From contig CAMFIE010000002.1 of the NCBI GenBank assembly GCA_945952315.1, positions 62,001-126,000 of the forward strand: a DNA stretch of 64,000 bases. Reading direction: 5' to 3'. The translations under genes and the position numbers were made by a program. Under the pieces are notes generated by a model. It saw only the letters and a program-made list of their open reading frames with translations, made no database searches and was not told the origin of the DNA. Positions 28,110 through 35,852 of this stretch are shown here, in pieces; the first letter of the stretch is position 1; each line of letters opens with the position of its first letter. Source of the stretch: an uncultured Rhizobium sp. (GTDB lineage: Bacteria > Pseudomonadota > Alphaproteobacteria > Rhizobiales > Rhizobiaceae).

Positions 28110-28265
28110 TCAGCGGGCCGGGATGGAGCCGGTCGAGCAGGGATCAATGCCATATGCCGGGCTGCACTGGCCATTGCTGGCGGCAACGGAGCCGGGGGCG
28201 AGGAAGGAGCCTGCGATGACAACGAGTGCCGCACACGCAAAAAACAGTGCGATGGACTTGCCCAT
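28110..28265 (-). CDS. Small secreted peptide, 51 residues, two cysteines
   Basis: Short gene starting at ATG 28265 with a ribosome-binding site AAGAGG 7 nt upstream and ending at TGA 28110. The product has a clear signal peptide (IALFFACAALVVIAGSFLAPGSVAA), leaving a mature peptide of about 22 residues with two Cys ten positions apart and several Gly/Pro/Ser. It has its own terminator. I do not recognise the family. Support comes from the RBS, signal peptide and terminator together; function is unknown. Confidence 0.65.
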   Translation of the reverse strand: MGKSIALFFACAALVVIAGSFLAPGSVAASNGQCSPAYGIDPCSTGSIPAR

Positions 28266-28437
28266 GAAGAAGCCTCTTGAAGGAGTGAGAGTAAATTCTG
28301 CTACTGAATCGCTGCAGCCATTGGATGCAGCTCTTAGTATCGGTCATAATAAACTGCAATAGAAGAATCGGCTAAATCATTCGTTAACACTAAGGCAACC
28401 TATGGCAGTGTTGCATGATTGCTGCATCATTATGGTT

Positions 28438-28467
28438 AACGGCCGGAAGGTCGCCCCGCCGGCCGTT
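28438..28467 (-). terminator. Hairpin downstream of the NDUFA9-like gene
   Basis: Perfect 9-bp arms AACGGCCGG and CCGGCCGTT around a 12-nt loop, 34 bp after the stop at 28501. The stem is strong, but the tract after it is only weakly T-rich, so termination is probable rather than certain. Confidence 0.55.
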
Positions 28468-28500
28468 AAACAAGCATTAAGTCTTGAATTTCGAAAATGC

Positions 28501-29481
28501 TCAGGCAGCCTTGCCCGCACCGGTAAATTGTCCTTCCGGACGGAAATGAACGAGATAGGTGGGCAGGATTGCGCTTGCGAGCGCGGGCGTAATGCCCAGA
28601 CCCTTCAGCGTACGGCCCTCCTTCTCGGCATCCGCTGACACCACATTATCCACCTTGAGGAGTTTCACCTGATCGGCGGTTATCGGCGGGGTGATCAGCG
28701 GGATCAGCGAGGCGACCGTGCCCATCAGCGAGGCGATGCCGAAGGGCAGCGAAATGAAGCCGCGCGTACGGCCGGTTACGGCCAGCATCAGTTCCAGGCA
28801 TTCGCGGAAGCTCATCACTTCCGGGCCGCCAAGCTCGTAGATGCGGCCACGGGCAACGCAGCCATCCACCGAGCGGGCAACGGCTTCCGCCACATCTTCC
28901 ACATAGACCGGCTGCAGCTTCGTGTTGCCACCACCGATCAGCGGCAGGAAGGGCATCACGCGGGCCATGGCTGCAAAGCGGTTGAAGAAATCGTCCTCCG
29001 GACCGAACACGATGGACGGACGCAGGATCACCGCATCCGGCTTGATCGAGAGAACGGCCTTTTCCGCATTGCCCTTGGTGCGGGCATAGGCGGAATCGGA
29101 GTTTGAATCCGCACCGATTGCCGAAATATGGGTGAGCGTAGCTCCGGCAGCGCGGGTCGCCTCGGCAACGGCACGGGCGCCGAATTCCTGCACGGCGCCA
29201 AAGGTGTTGCGGCCATTGTTCGCCAGCAGACCCACGCAGTTGACCACGTGATCGGCACCGGAAACCGCGGCATCGACCGAATTGCGGTAGCGCAGGTTGG
29301 CCTGCACGAAGGAAATCTGGCCGACATTGCCGAGCGGCTGCAGGAAGAAGGCGAGATCGGGACGGCGAACCGCCACCCGGATGCGATAGCCGCGACGCGC
29401 AAGTGCCCTGACCACATGCCGCCCGACAAAGCCCGAACCGCCGAATACGGTGACCAGCGGGGGAAGGTTGGAAAGGGTCAT
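28501..29481 (-). CDS. NDUFA9-like NAD(P)-binding SDR protein (complex I accessory subunit family)
   Basis: Atypical extended SDR of 326 residues. The nucleotide-binding loop VFGGSGFVGRHVVRAL is at the N-terminus, ILRPSIVFGPEDDFFNRFA lies in the middle, and the C-terminus is helical. This pattern is that of the bacterial relatives of the mitochondrial complex I subunit NDUFA9; in alphaproteobacteria they are thought to associate with complex I or quinone pathways, but this is not shown here. It is a single gene ending in a hairpin. Confidence 0.83.
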   Translation of the reverse strand: MTLSNLPPLVTVFGGSGFVGRHVVRALARRGYRIRVAVRRPDLAFFLQPLGNVGQISFVQANLRYRNSVDAAVSGADHVVNCVGLLANNGRNTFGAVQEFGARAVAEATRAAGATLTHISAIGADSNSDSAYARTKGNAEKAVLSIKPDAVILRPSIVFGPEDDFFNRFAAMARVMPFLPLIGGGNTKLQPVYVEDVAEAVARSVDGCVARGRIYELGGPEVMSFRECLELMLAVTGRTRGFISLPFGIASLMGTVASLIPLITPPITADQVKLLKVDNVVSADAEKEGRTLKGLGITPALASAILPTYLVHFRPEGQFTGAGKAA

Positions 29482-29631
29482 GAGAGGCTCCTTGATCGGC
29501 TGACGTCAGTGCGGCGGCGACTCAGCATTGGCCGCCACCATCCATGTTGCGGTGTTCATATCCGAAAATGCCCTTGCCGGGAAGGGCTTCCGGCTTCAAC
29601 GAATGGCTCGGTGGCCTTTGGCCGCAGCGTT

Positions 29632-29925
29632 TCAGATGCCCTCGACAACCACCATTTCCGCATCCGCCACCTTCTGGCGGATCGCGGCTGCGATCTGGTA
29701 TTCGGGGGAGTTATAGCAATCGACCGCATGCTGGAGCGAGGGAAACTCGATCACCACATTGCGGGCGCGCGCCTTGCCTTCCAGCTCCACGAAAGCACCG
29801 CCACGGGCGAGGAAATTCGCGCCATATTTCTCGAAGGCGGGTTTGGCGGCAGCCACGTAGTCCTTGTAGTTTTCCGGGTCGCGGATATCGACACGGGCAA
29901 TCCAGTATCCCTTCGGCATTCCCAT
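29632..29925 (-). CDS. DUF1330 domain-containing protein
   Basis: Small cytoplasmic protein of 97 residues with a ferredoxin-like dimeric alpha-beta barrel fold. VDIRDPENYKDYVAAAKPAFEKYG and VVIEFPSLQHAVDCYNSPEYQ are the DUF1330 hallmarks. Biochemical function is not established. It starts 18 bp after the pyrF stop, so it is probably on the same transcript. Confidence 0.88.
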   Translation of the reverse strand: MGMPKGYWIARVDIRDPENYKDYVAAAKPAFEKYGANFLARGGAFVELEGKARARNVVIEFPSLQHAVDCYNSPEYQIAAAIRQKVADAEMVVVEGI

Positions 29926-29943
29926 TCTCCTTTTCGTATTGTT

Positions 29944-30633
29944 TCAGGCTGTCGCCATCTCGGCGAGGATGGCGCGGGCGGCTGCGCGCGGATCGTCCGC
30001 CTTTACAATCGGGCGGGCGACAACAAGATGGCTCGAGCCAGCGCGCATCGCATCGGCAGGCGTCATCACCCGCTTCTGGTCGCCATGGTCAGCACCTGCG
30101 GGGCGAATGCCGGGGGTCACGACCGCCATATCGGGGCCAAGTACCTGACGCACGGCCGCAGCCTCTTCCGCTGAACAGACAATGCCGCCCATACCGGCAT
30201 CGCGCGCCTGTTCGGCCCGGTGCAGGACAAGATCATGCGGCTGCATGCTGTAGCCCGCATCGATCAGATCGGCCGCGTCCATGGAGGTGAGAACGGTAAC
30301 GCCAAGAAGCGTGAGGCCCGACCCTTTCGCGGCAGCAACAGCCGAACGCATCGCCTTCGGATAGGCATGCAGCGTCAGCATGCTCATGCCCATCTTCGCG
30401 ATGTTTTCCACGCCGGAGGCCACGGTGTTGTCGATATCGAGCAGCTTCATGTCGAGAAAGATCTTCTTGCCGCTCGCGGCCAGATCGCGGGCAAATTCCA
30501 GCCCGCCCGCAAAGACCAGCTGATAGCCGATCTTGTAGAACAAGCCGTCCTCACCCAGCGACAGCACCACCTTTTCGGCTTCGCGCACCGTCGGCACATC
30601 CAGCCCAATGATCAGTCGCTCGCGCGGGTCCAT
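29944..30633 (-). CDS. pyrF: Orotidine 5'-phosphate decarboxylase
   Basis: Last step of UMP synthesis. The TIM-barrel enzyme starts LIIGLDVP, has the catalytic Asp-Lys-Asp array in [13 protein letters not shown], and ends with [20 protein letters not shown], the phosphate-binding region. ATG 30633 (229 residues, GGGAG upstream) was chosen over the longer open frame. Followed by the DUF1330 gene. Confidence 0.97.
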   Translation of the reverse strand: MDPRERLIIGLDVPTVREAEKVVLSLGEDGLFYKIGYQLVFAGGLEFARDLAASGKKIFLDMKLLDIDNTVASGVENIAKMGMSMLTLHAYPKAMRSAVAAAKGSGLTLLGVTVLTSMDAADLIDAGYSMQPHDLVLHRAEQARDAGMGGIVCSAEEAAAVRQVLGPDMAVVTPGIRPAGADHGDQKRVMTPADAMRAGSSHLVVARPIVKADDPRAAARAILAEMATA

Positions 30634-30733
30634 GCCTTGCTCTCCCAGTCGGCCGTTTCTCCGGTCCGTGAAGTGCCATGCAGAAGGATTGGCCGCAAGG
30701 CCCATTCTTTGCCGTCAACGGCAAAAGCAGGGG

Positions 30734-31327
30734 TCAGGCGCGGCGATAGAGCCAGATCTGGGCCGGCGGAATGTTGCGCATCACGAAATCGAAATGCTGG
30801 ATCACATAGCGGTCCGGCTTTGCCGCAATCGGGGAGATCGGGCCATAGGAGAACTGCACAACCGGGCGACCCTCGGGAAGCCGGTCCAGCAATTGTTCGA
30901 GCAGCGATACACGCATATGCATCGGGAAATTCAGAAGCGGAATGCCGGAAATCACCGCATCGAATTTCTGGCCGTCCAGATGCTTAAGCGTTTCATCGAG
31001 ATCGAACGCATCGCCGTGGATGAAGTTCACGCCTTTGAACTGCTCCACCAGATGCTGGTAGAAGTCGGATGAATATTCGATGGAATAGAGCTTTTCCGGA
31101 GAAATCCCGCGCCCAAGGATCGCCTTGGTGATCACGCCCGTGCCGGGGCCAAGCTCCAGAACCGGCAGGCCGGAATGGGGATTGATGACGCTTGCCATGC
31201 GCCGCGCGGTATAGCCGGATGTCGGCACAATCGCGCCCACCGACTTCGGCTTGTCGATCAGGCCCTTCAGAAAGCGGATCTCGTCACCGAATTTCCGCTC
31301 GAATTTTTCCTTGATGCGCAACACCAT
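30734..31327 (-). CDS. pmtA: Phosphatidylethanolamine N-methyltransferase, Sinorhizobium PmtA type
   Basis: SAM-dependent methyltransferase of 197 residues. VLELGPGTGVITKAIL is the SAM-binding motif I, NFIHGDAFDL follows, and the C-terminal IQHFDFVMRNIPPAQIWLYRR is the ending characteristic of the rhizobial PmtA family, which methylates phosphatidylethanolamine towards phosphatidylcholine. GGGGAAGAG lies upstream of ATG 31327. The soluble fold separates it from the membrane PEMT type. The rhizobial PmtA resemblance supports the taxonomic reading of the window. Confidence 0.87.
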   Translation of the reverse strand: MVLRIKEKFERKFGDEIRFLKGLIDKPKSVGAIVPTSGYTARRMASVINPHSGLPVLELGPGTGVITKAILGRGISPEKLYSIEYSSDFYQHLVEQFKGVNFIHGDAFDLDETLKHLDGQKFDAVISGIPLLNFPMHMRVSLLEQLLDRLPEGRPVVQFSYGPISPIAAKPDRYVIQHFDFVMRNIPPAQIWLYRRA

Positions 31328-31455
31328 CAGCCGCTCTTCCCCACCCGCCAAAAAGCGGTCCGCCCCTGTTTCCCGCCCAGCATGCGTGCCGGAATGAGAC
31401 TTTTTTATGCGCGTCCTTATAGAAGCGGGCGCGGCCATCGGCAATGTCTGATCGC

Positions 31456-31477
31456 AGGCGGGGTTAACGGCCCGCCT
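31456..31477. terminator. Hairpin downstream of dnaN
   Basis: AGGCGGG and CCCGCCT arms around GTTAACGG immediately after the dnaN stop. A run of T follows on the plus strand and only a weak tract on the minus strand, so its strand of action is uncertain. Confidence 0.45.
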
Positions 31478-31478
31478 T

Positions 31479-32597
31479 TTAAACCCGCATCGGCATCAGC
31501 ACATAGAGCGCGTCATCCCCTGCCATATCGCGGATCAGTGTCGGCGAACCGGCATCGGCGAGCAGGAAGATCGCATCGGTGCCGGAAAGCTGGCCGGTGA
31601 TGTCCATCAGATAGCGGGCATTGAAGCCGATCTCCATCGCTTCGCTGTCATAGCTGACGGCGAGCTCCTCCGTCGCGCTGCCCGAATCGGGATTGTTGAC
31701 GGTCAGCGTCAACTGGCCATCGGCAATCGCAAGCTTCACAGCACGCCCCCGCTCGGACGAGATCGTCGAAACACGGTCGACCGCCTGCGCAAAAGTCTGG
31801 CAATCGACCCGAAGCTCGCGGTCATTGCCGGAAGGGATCACGCGCTGGTAATCGGGGAAGGTGCCGTCGATCAGCTTGGACGTCAGAACGATGGAACCGA
31901 TGGTGAGGCGGATCTTGGCGTCGGATACTTCCACGCCGATCACCGCATCCGGCTGTTCGATCAGCTTTTGCAATTCGCCCACGGTCTTGCGCGGAATGAT
32001 GATGCCAGGCATGCCTTCGGAGCCCGACGGCGCAACCACATCGGCCCGCGCCAGACGGTGGCCGTCGGTCGCCACTGCGCGGATCTTGAGCTCGCCAGCA
32101 CTTTCCACCGTATGCAGGAAGATGCCGTTCAGATAGTAGCGCGTTTCCTCGGTCGAGATCGCAAACTGCGTGCGCTCGATCAGCATCTTGAGATCGGATG
32201 CCTTGAGGCCGAAGGAATGGCTGAAGGCACCGGCGGTCAGATCCGGGAAATCCGCTTCCGGCAGGCATTGCAGCGAAAACTTGGAGCGCCCTGCAGCGAC
32301 CGTCATCGTGTTGCCGTCCGGATTGGTGGCGAGCAACACTTCGGCGCCATCGGAAAGCTTGCGCACGATATCATAGAGCAGATGGGCCGGAACCGTGGTG
32401 GCCCCCGCCTGTTCCACATTCGCAGGCGTTGCCTCGGTGATTTCGAGGTCAAGGTCGGTCGCCTTCATGTCGAGGCTCGACCCATTGGCGCGCAACAGCA
32501 CGTTGGAGAGGATCGGAATGGTGTTGCGGCGCTCGACAACCCGGTGCACATGGTTCAGCGACTTCAGGAGGTTGGAACGCTCGATGGTTATACGCAT
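31479..32597 (-). CDS. dnaN: DNA polymerase III beta subunit (sliding clamp)
   Basis: Processivity clamp of the replicative polymerase; 372 residues arranged as three clamp domains. The N-terminus MRITIERSNLLKSLNHVHRVVERR and the C-terminus ending in LYVLMPMRV are typical of alphaproteobacterial DnaN. It is transcribed away from rsmI, with a perfect DnaA box in the shared upstream region. Confidence 0.98.
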   Translation of the reverse strand: MRITIERSNLLKSLNHVHRVVERRNTIPILSNVLLRANGSSLDMKATDLDLEITEATPANVEQAGATTVPAHLLYDIVRKLSDGAEVLLATNPDGNTMTVAAGRSKFSLQCLPEADFPDLTAGAFSHSFGLKASDLKMLIERTQFAISTEETRYYLNGIFLHTVESAGELKIRAVATDGHRLARADVVAPSGSEGMPGIIIPRKTVGELQKLIEQPDAVIGVEVSDAKIRLTIGSIVLTSKLIDGTFPDYQRVIPSGNDRELRVDCQTFAQAVDRVSTISSERGRAVKLAIADGQLTLTVNNPDSGSATEELAVSYDSEAMEIGFNARYLMDITGQLSGTDAIFLLADAGSPTLIRDMAGDDALYVLMPMRV

Positions 32598-32752
32598 GGA
32601 ATGATACCGCTTTCGATCTTCACGGGAAGGCTTGCGCCTTCCCCCTCAATTGTCTGCCCGCGCCTTTGGTCCGGGCCTTGGTGGACAGTGAAAATGGCAG
32701 ATTTTTGCGGGGCATTGCAAGTGCTGAACGGTCTTGCGGCGCTTTCCCGTGG

Positions 32753-32761
32753 TTATCCACA
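32753..32761 (+). promoter_or_regulatory. Perfect DnaA box between dnaN and rsmI
   Basis: TTATCCACA, the consensus DnaA 9-mer, lies 156 bp upstream of the dnaN start and about 90 bp upstream of the chosen rsmI start. One box does not make an origin, and I see no cluster of further boxes or AT-rich unwinding region here. It could let DnaA influence dnaN transcription. Confidence 0.5.
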
Positions 32762-32849
32762 TGGGGGTCCGGTCATCCCAGCCTTGTATGACGGCGCGGC
32801 CTCCCGCATAAAGGCTCGAGAATTCAACTGGCAGAAGGCGGATGAACCG

Positions 32850-33767
32850 GTGCAGGACGAAGCGGGCAACCCTGCCCAGGGCAAAACCTATCGGCTGAAC
32901 AACCACAGTGTTCCCGCCCGTCCGCTGGAGCCTGCGCTCTATCTTGTCGCAACGCCAATCGGCAATCTCGGCGACATAACGCTAAGGGCGCTCGAGGTTC
33001 TGGCCGGTGCGGACGTGCTTGCCTGCGAGGATACAAGAGTAACACGCGTCCTGCTCGACCGGTTCGGGATCACCACGAAGCCCTATGCCTATCACGAGCA
33101 CAATGCCAACGAGGTCGGCCCGAAACTGATTGCGGCCCTTTGCGCCGGACGCTCGGTGGCGCTGGTATCCGATGCAGGAACGCCGCTTGTTTCCGACCCC
33201 GGCTACCGGCTCGGGCAGGAGGCAATCGCTGCCGGTCTGAAGGTCATTCCGATCCCCGGCGCATCCGCGCCGCTTGCGGCCCTTGTCGGCTCCGGCCTTC
33301 CCAACGATGCGTTCCTGTTTGCAGGCTTCCTGCCGCAGAAGGACAAGGCGCGGCGCGACCGCATGGCGGAGTTCCGCACGCTTGCGGCAACGCTGATCTT
33401 CTTTGAATCGCCGCACCGGATCGCCGCTACCCTTGCGGCGGCTGCCGATGTGTTTGGGCCCGAGCGGCCAGCCGCTGTCTGTCGGGAACTCACCAAGGCT
33501 TACGAGGAATTTGCCCGCGGCACGCTGGCCGATCTAGCGCGCGACTTTTCGGAGCGCAATGTCAAGGGCGAGATCGTGCTCGTGGTCGGCCCGGTAGAAG
33601 CGGGCGCAGAAAGCGAAGGGCTCGATATCGATGCGCTGCTTTTGTCGCACGCCAAGGAGATGCCCGTGGCGAAGGCTGCGGGCGAGGTCGCAAAGCTCTC
33701 CGGAAAGCCGCGCAAGGTGCTCTACCAGCGTCTGCTTGAATTGAAGGACCAGGATGGCACGGCCTGA
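32850..33767 (+). CDS. rsmI: 16S rRNA (cytidine 2'-O) methyltransferase
   Basis: SAM-dependent tetrapyrrole-methylase-fold enzyme that 2'-O-methylates C1402 of 16S rRNA. LYLVATPIGNLGDITLRA and CEDTRVTR are strong RsmI marks, with VSDAGTPLVSDPG and FFESPHRI further on. The frame is open far upstream. I chose GTG 32850 (305 residues), which matches the usual length; ATG 32694 would give 357 residues. The end overlaps yraN by 14 bp, a common arrangement. Confidence 0.93.
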   Translation: MQDEAGNPAQGKTYRLNNHSVPARPLEPALYLVATPIGNLGDITLRALEVLAGADVLACEDTRVTRVLLDRFGITTKPYAYHEHNANEVGPKLIAALCAGRSVALVSDAGTPLVSDPGYRLGQEAIAAGLKVIPIPGASAPLAALVGSGLPNDAFLFAGFLPQKDKARRDRMAEFRTLAATLIFFESPHRIAATLAAAADVFGPERPAAVCRELTKAYEEFARGTLADLARDFSERNVKGEIVLVVGPVEAGAESEGLDIDALLLSHAKEMPVAKAAGEVAKLSGKPRKVLYQRLLELKDQDGTA

Positions 33768-34122
33768 ACGGCGAGGAGAGCGGCAGAAGGCGGAGCGGCG
33801 TGGCCGTCTTTCCGAATGGTATGCCGCACTTTATCTGCTGTGTCACGGCTACCGCATTCTGGCAATCCGGTTCCGCTCAACGGCAGGCGAAGTGGATATC
33901 ATCGCCCGGCGCGGCGATCTCGTCTGCTTCATCGAGGTGAAGGCGCGTGGTGAAATTCAAGGGGCGGTCGATGCCGTCTCCCCTCATGCGCAAAGGCGTA
34001 TCCGGGCAAGTGCCGACATCTGGCTCTCCCGCCAGCCGGACCGGGACCGGCTCTCGCAGCGCTTCGATATCGTCGCGGTTCTGCCCTTCCGGTTGCCGCG
34101 GCATTTTCCCGACGCATTTTAA
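33754..34122 (+). CDS. yraN: YraN/UPF0102 family putative endonuclease
   Basis: 122-residue protein with a Holliday-junction-resolvase-like fold. The Asp-x(n)-Glu-x-Lys catalytic pattern is visible in VDIIARRGDLVCFIEVKAR. Its molecular role is unproven. It overlaps the 3' end of rsmI and is co-transcribed with it. Confidence 0.92.
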   Translation: MARPERRGERQKAERRGRLSEWYAALYLLCHGYRILAIRFRSTAGEVDIIARRGDLVCFIEVKARGEIQGAVDAVSPHAQRRIRASADIWLSRQPDRDRLSQRFDIVAVLPFRLPRHFPDAF

Positions 34123-34154
34123 CGATCGGCCTAACCCGGTTTCAATCCGAGGTG

Positions 34155-34174
34155 GTTATACTTTGAAGTATAAC
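34155..34174. promoter_or_regulatory. 20-bp near-perfect palindrome upstream of the cupin gene
   Basis: GTTATACTT-TG-AAGTATAAC has 9-bp perfect arms around a 2-nt centre and ends 16 bp before the cupin start codon. It contains a TATACT sequence that could be a -10 element, so a bound regulator would block transcription. This looks like a dimeric repressor operator; no cognate regulator gene is adjacent. Confidence 0.6.
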
Positions 34175-34190
34175 TATTTGGGAGAAGCTC

Positions 34191-34709
34191 GTGGTCTGGA
34201 AAATGTTTGCCGCCAGTGCCTTTGCCGCGTCCGCGCGGGATCTGGCCCTGATTGCCTCGACACCGAAGGCGCCGCCGCTGATTGCCGGTCATCCGTCGTC
34301 GCTGCAATTGCGCGACGCGCATATCGATCCGTCATGGATCATTGCGGGCAATCCGAAGGCACGCCTCGCAGAACATTCCCGTGCCGTCGATGGCGCGGCC
34401 GCAACCGCCGTCTGGGAGTGCACGGCAGGCGAATTCCGCTGGTTCTTCGCCTGGGATGAAACGGTTGTCATTCTGGAAGGCGGCGTGCACGTAACGGCCG
34501 AAGATGGCACCGAACGCAGCCTGAAAGCGGGTGACATTGCCTATTTCAAGGCGAACAGCTGGGCCACGTGGAAAATCGATAGCTATGTGAAGAAGATCGC
34601 CTTTGTGCGGCGCCCCTTCCCGGCCATCGTTGCCAATGCCTGGCGGGCGTTCAAGAACCTGAGGCAGGCCGCACGCGGCAGCCAATCGCAAGGCGCAAGC
34701 CTCCACTGA
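34191..34709 (+). CDS. Cupin domain protein
   Basis: 172-residue protein with a central cupin barrel: FRWFFAWDETVVILEGGVHVTAEDG and the AGDIAYFKANSWATWKI strand pair, as in the EutQ-like cupin_3 group. The metal-binding His residues of classical cupins are largely missing, so an enzymatic role is doubtful. GTG 34191 has GGAGAA 4 nt upstream; ATG 34203 is a possible alternative. A palindrome just upstream suggests tight regulation. Function unknown. Confidence 0.75.
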   Translation: MVWKMFAASAFAASARDLALIASTPKAPPLIAGHPSSLQLRDAHIDPSWIIAGNPKARLAEHSRAVDGAAATAVWECTAGEFRWFFAWDETVVILEGGVHVTAEDGTERSLKAGDIAYFKANSWATWKIDSYVKKIAFVRRPFPAIVANAWRAFKNLRQAARGSQSQGASLH

Positions 34710-34790
34710 TCCACCGCGACAAGTCCGCCGTTGCGTTTCCGGTTGCCGCGTCCTACATCATTGCGACACCGAAAGAGGGGACAGGCGGAT

Positions 34791-35738
34791 ATGGCCGGTA
34801 TCAGGAATGTCGCGGTTCAGATGGACCACGTTTCGACAATCAATATCGCGGGCGACAGCACCTTTGCGATGAGCCTTGAGGCGCAATCGCGCGGCTACCG
34901 GCTGTTCCATTACACGCCGAACCAGTTGTCGCTGCGCGACGGCAAGGTCTATGCCACGGTCGAGCCGATGGAACTGCGCGATGAACAGGGCAACCATTTC
35001 ACGCTCGGCCGGCAGGAGAAGGTCGATCTTGCCACCATGGACGTGGTGCTGCTGCGGCAGGACCCGCCCTTCGACATGGCCTATATCACCTCGACCCATC
35101 TGCTGGAGCGGGTTCATCCGAAGACGCTGGTGGTGAATGATCCGGCCTGGGTGCGCAACTCGCCGGAAAAGATCTTCGTGACCGAATTCGCCGATCTGAT
35201 GCCAAAGACGCTGATCACCCGCGACGTCACCGAAATCGCGAAATTCCGCGAGGAAATGGGCGATATCATCCTGAAGCCGCTCTATGGCAATGGCGGTGCG
35301 GGCGTGTTCCACTCCTCGCGAGACGACCGCAACTTCACCTCGCTTCTGGAAATGTTCGGCCAGATGTTCCGCGAGCCTTACATTGCCCAGCAATATCTGC
35401 CTGCGGTGCGCAAGGGCGACAAGCGCATCCTGCTGGTGAACGGCGAGCCGGTGGGTGCCATCAACCGCGTGCCTGCCGAAACCGACAGCCGCTCCAACAT
35501 GCATGTGGGGGGACGCGCGGAGCCGACCGAGCTGACCGCCCGCGAAAAGGAAATCTGCGACCGCATTGGCCCGGCGCTGAAAGAGCGCGGCTTCCTGCTG
35601 GTCGGCATCGATGTGATCGGCGACTACATGACCGAGATAAACGTCACTTCGCCGACCGGTCTGCGTGAGGTAAAGCGTTTCGGCGGTGCCGATATCGCGT
35701 CTCTTCTGTGGGATGCCATCGAAGCCAAGCGCGCCTGA
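34791..35738 (+). CDS. gshB: Glutathione synthetase
   Basis: ATP-grasp ligase that joins gamma-glutamylcysteine and glycine. The N-terminus has [17 protein letters not shown], followed by [12 protein letters not shown] and [14 protein letters not shown]; the ATP-grasp core is [14 protein letters not shown] and the end is [10 protein letters not shown]. 315 residues. ATG 34791 has an A/G-rich ribosome-binding stretch upstream; the longer frame is not family-like. Confidence 0.97.
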   Translation: MAGIRNVAVQMDHVSTINIAGDSTFAMSLEAQSRGYRLFHYTPNQLSLRDGKVYATVEPMELRDEQGNHFTLGRQEKVDLATMDVVLLRQDPPFDMAYITSTHLLERVHPKTLVVNDPAWVRNSPEKIFVTEFADLMPKTLITRDVTEIAKFREEMGDIILKPLYGNGGAGVFHSSRDDRNFTSLLEMFGQMFREPYIAQQYLPAVRKGDKRILLVNGEPVGAINRVPAETDSRSNMHVGGRAEPTELTAREKEICDRIGPALKERGFLLVGIDVIGDYMTEINVTSPTGLREVKRFGGADIASLLWDAIEAKRA

Positions 35739-35852
35739 GGCGCAACCCGCCGCGCAGGCCGGTTGCGGAAAAGTGAAAATTGTTCGCTTAATGTTCTTGT
35801 TTTGAATGTTAGGATGTGCAAATCTCATCACGCGCTCATCAAGGGCGCGGCG

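Noticed and set aside
28402-28638. 78-codon plus-strand frame in the gap near 28.4 kb
   Set aside because: Runs over the terminator hairpin and into the 3' end of the NDUFA9-like gene; no ribosome-binding site.
29500-29509. CTGACGTCAG palindrome
   Set aside because: A 10-bp palindrome alone is expected by chance several times in a window of this size; no partner elements seen.
31968-32849. Upstream extension of rsmI over dnaN
   Set aside because: It would run antisense through dnaN and double the RsmI length; the family length fits a start at 32850.
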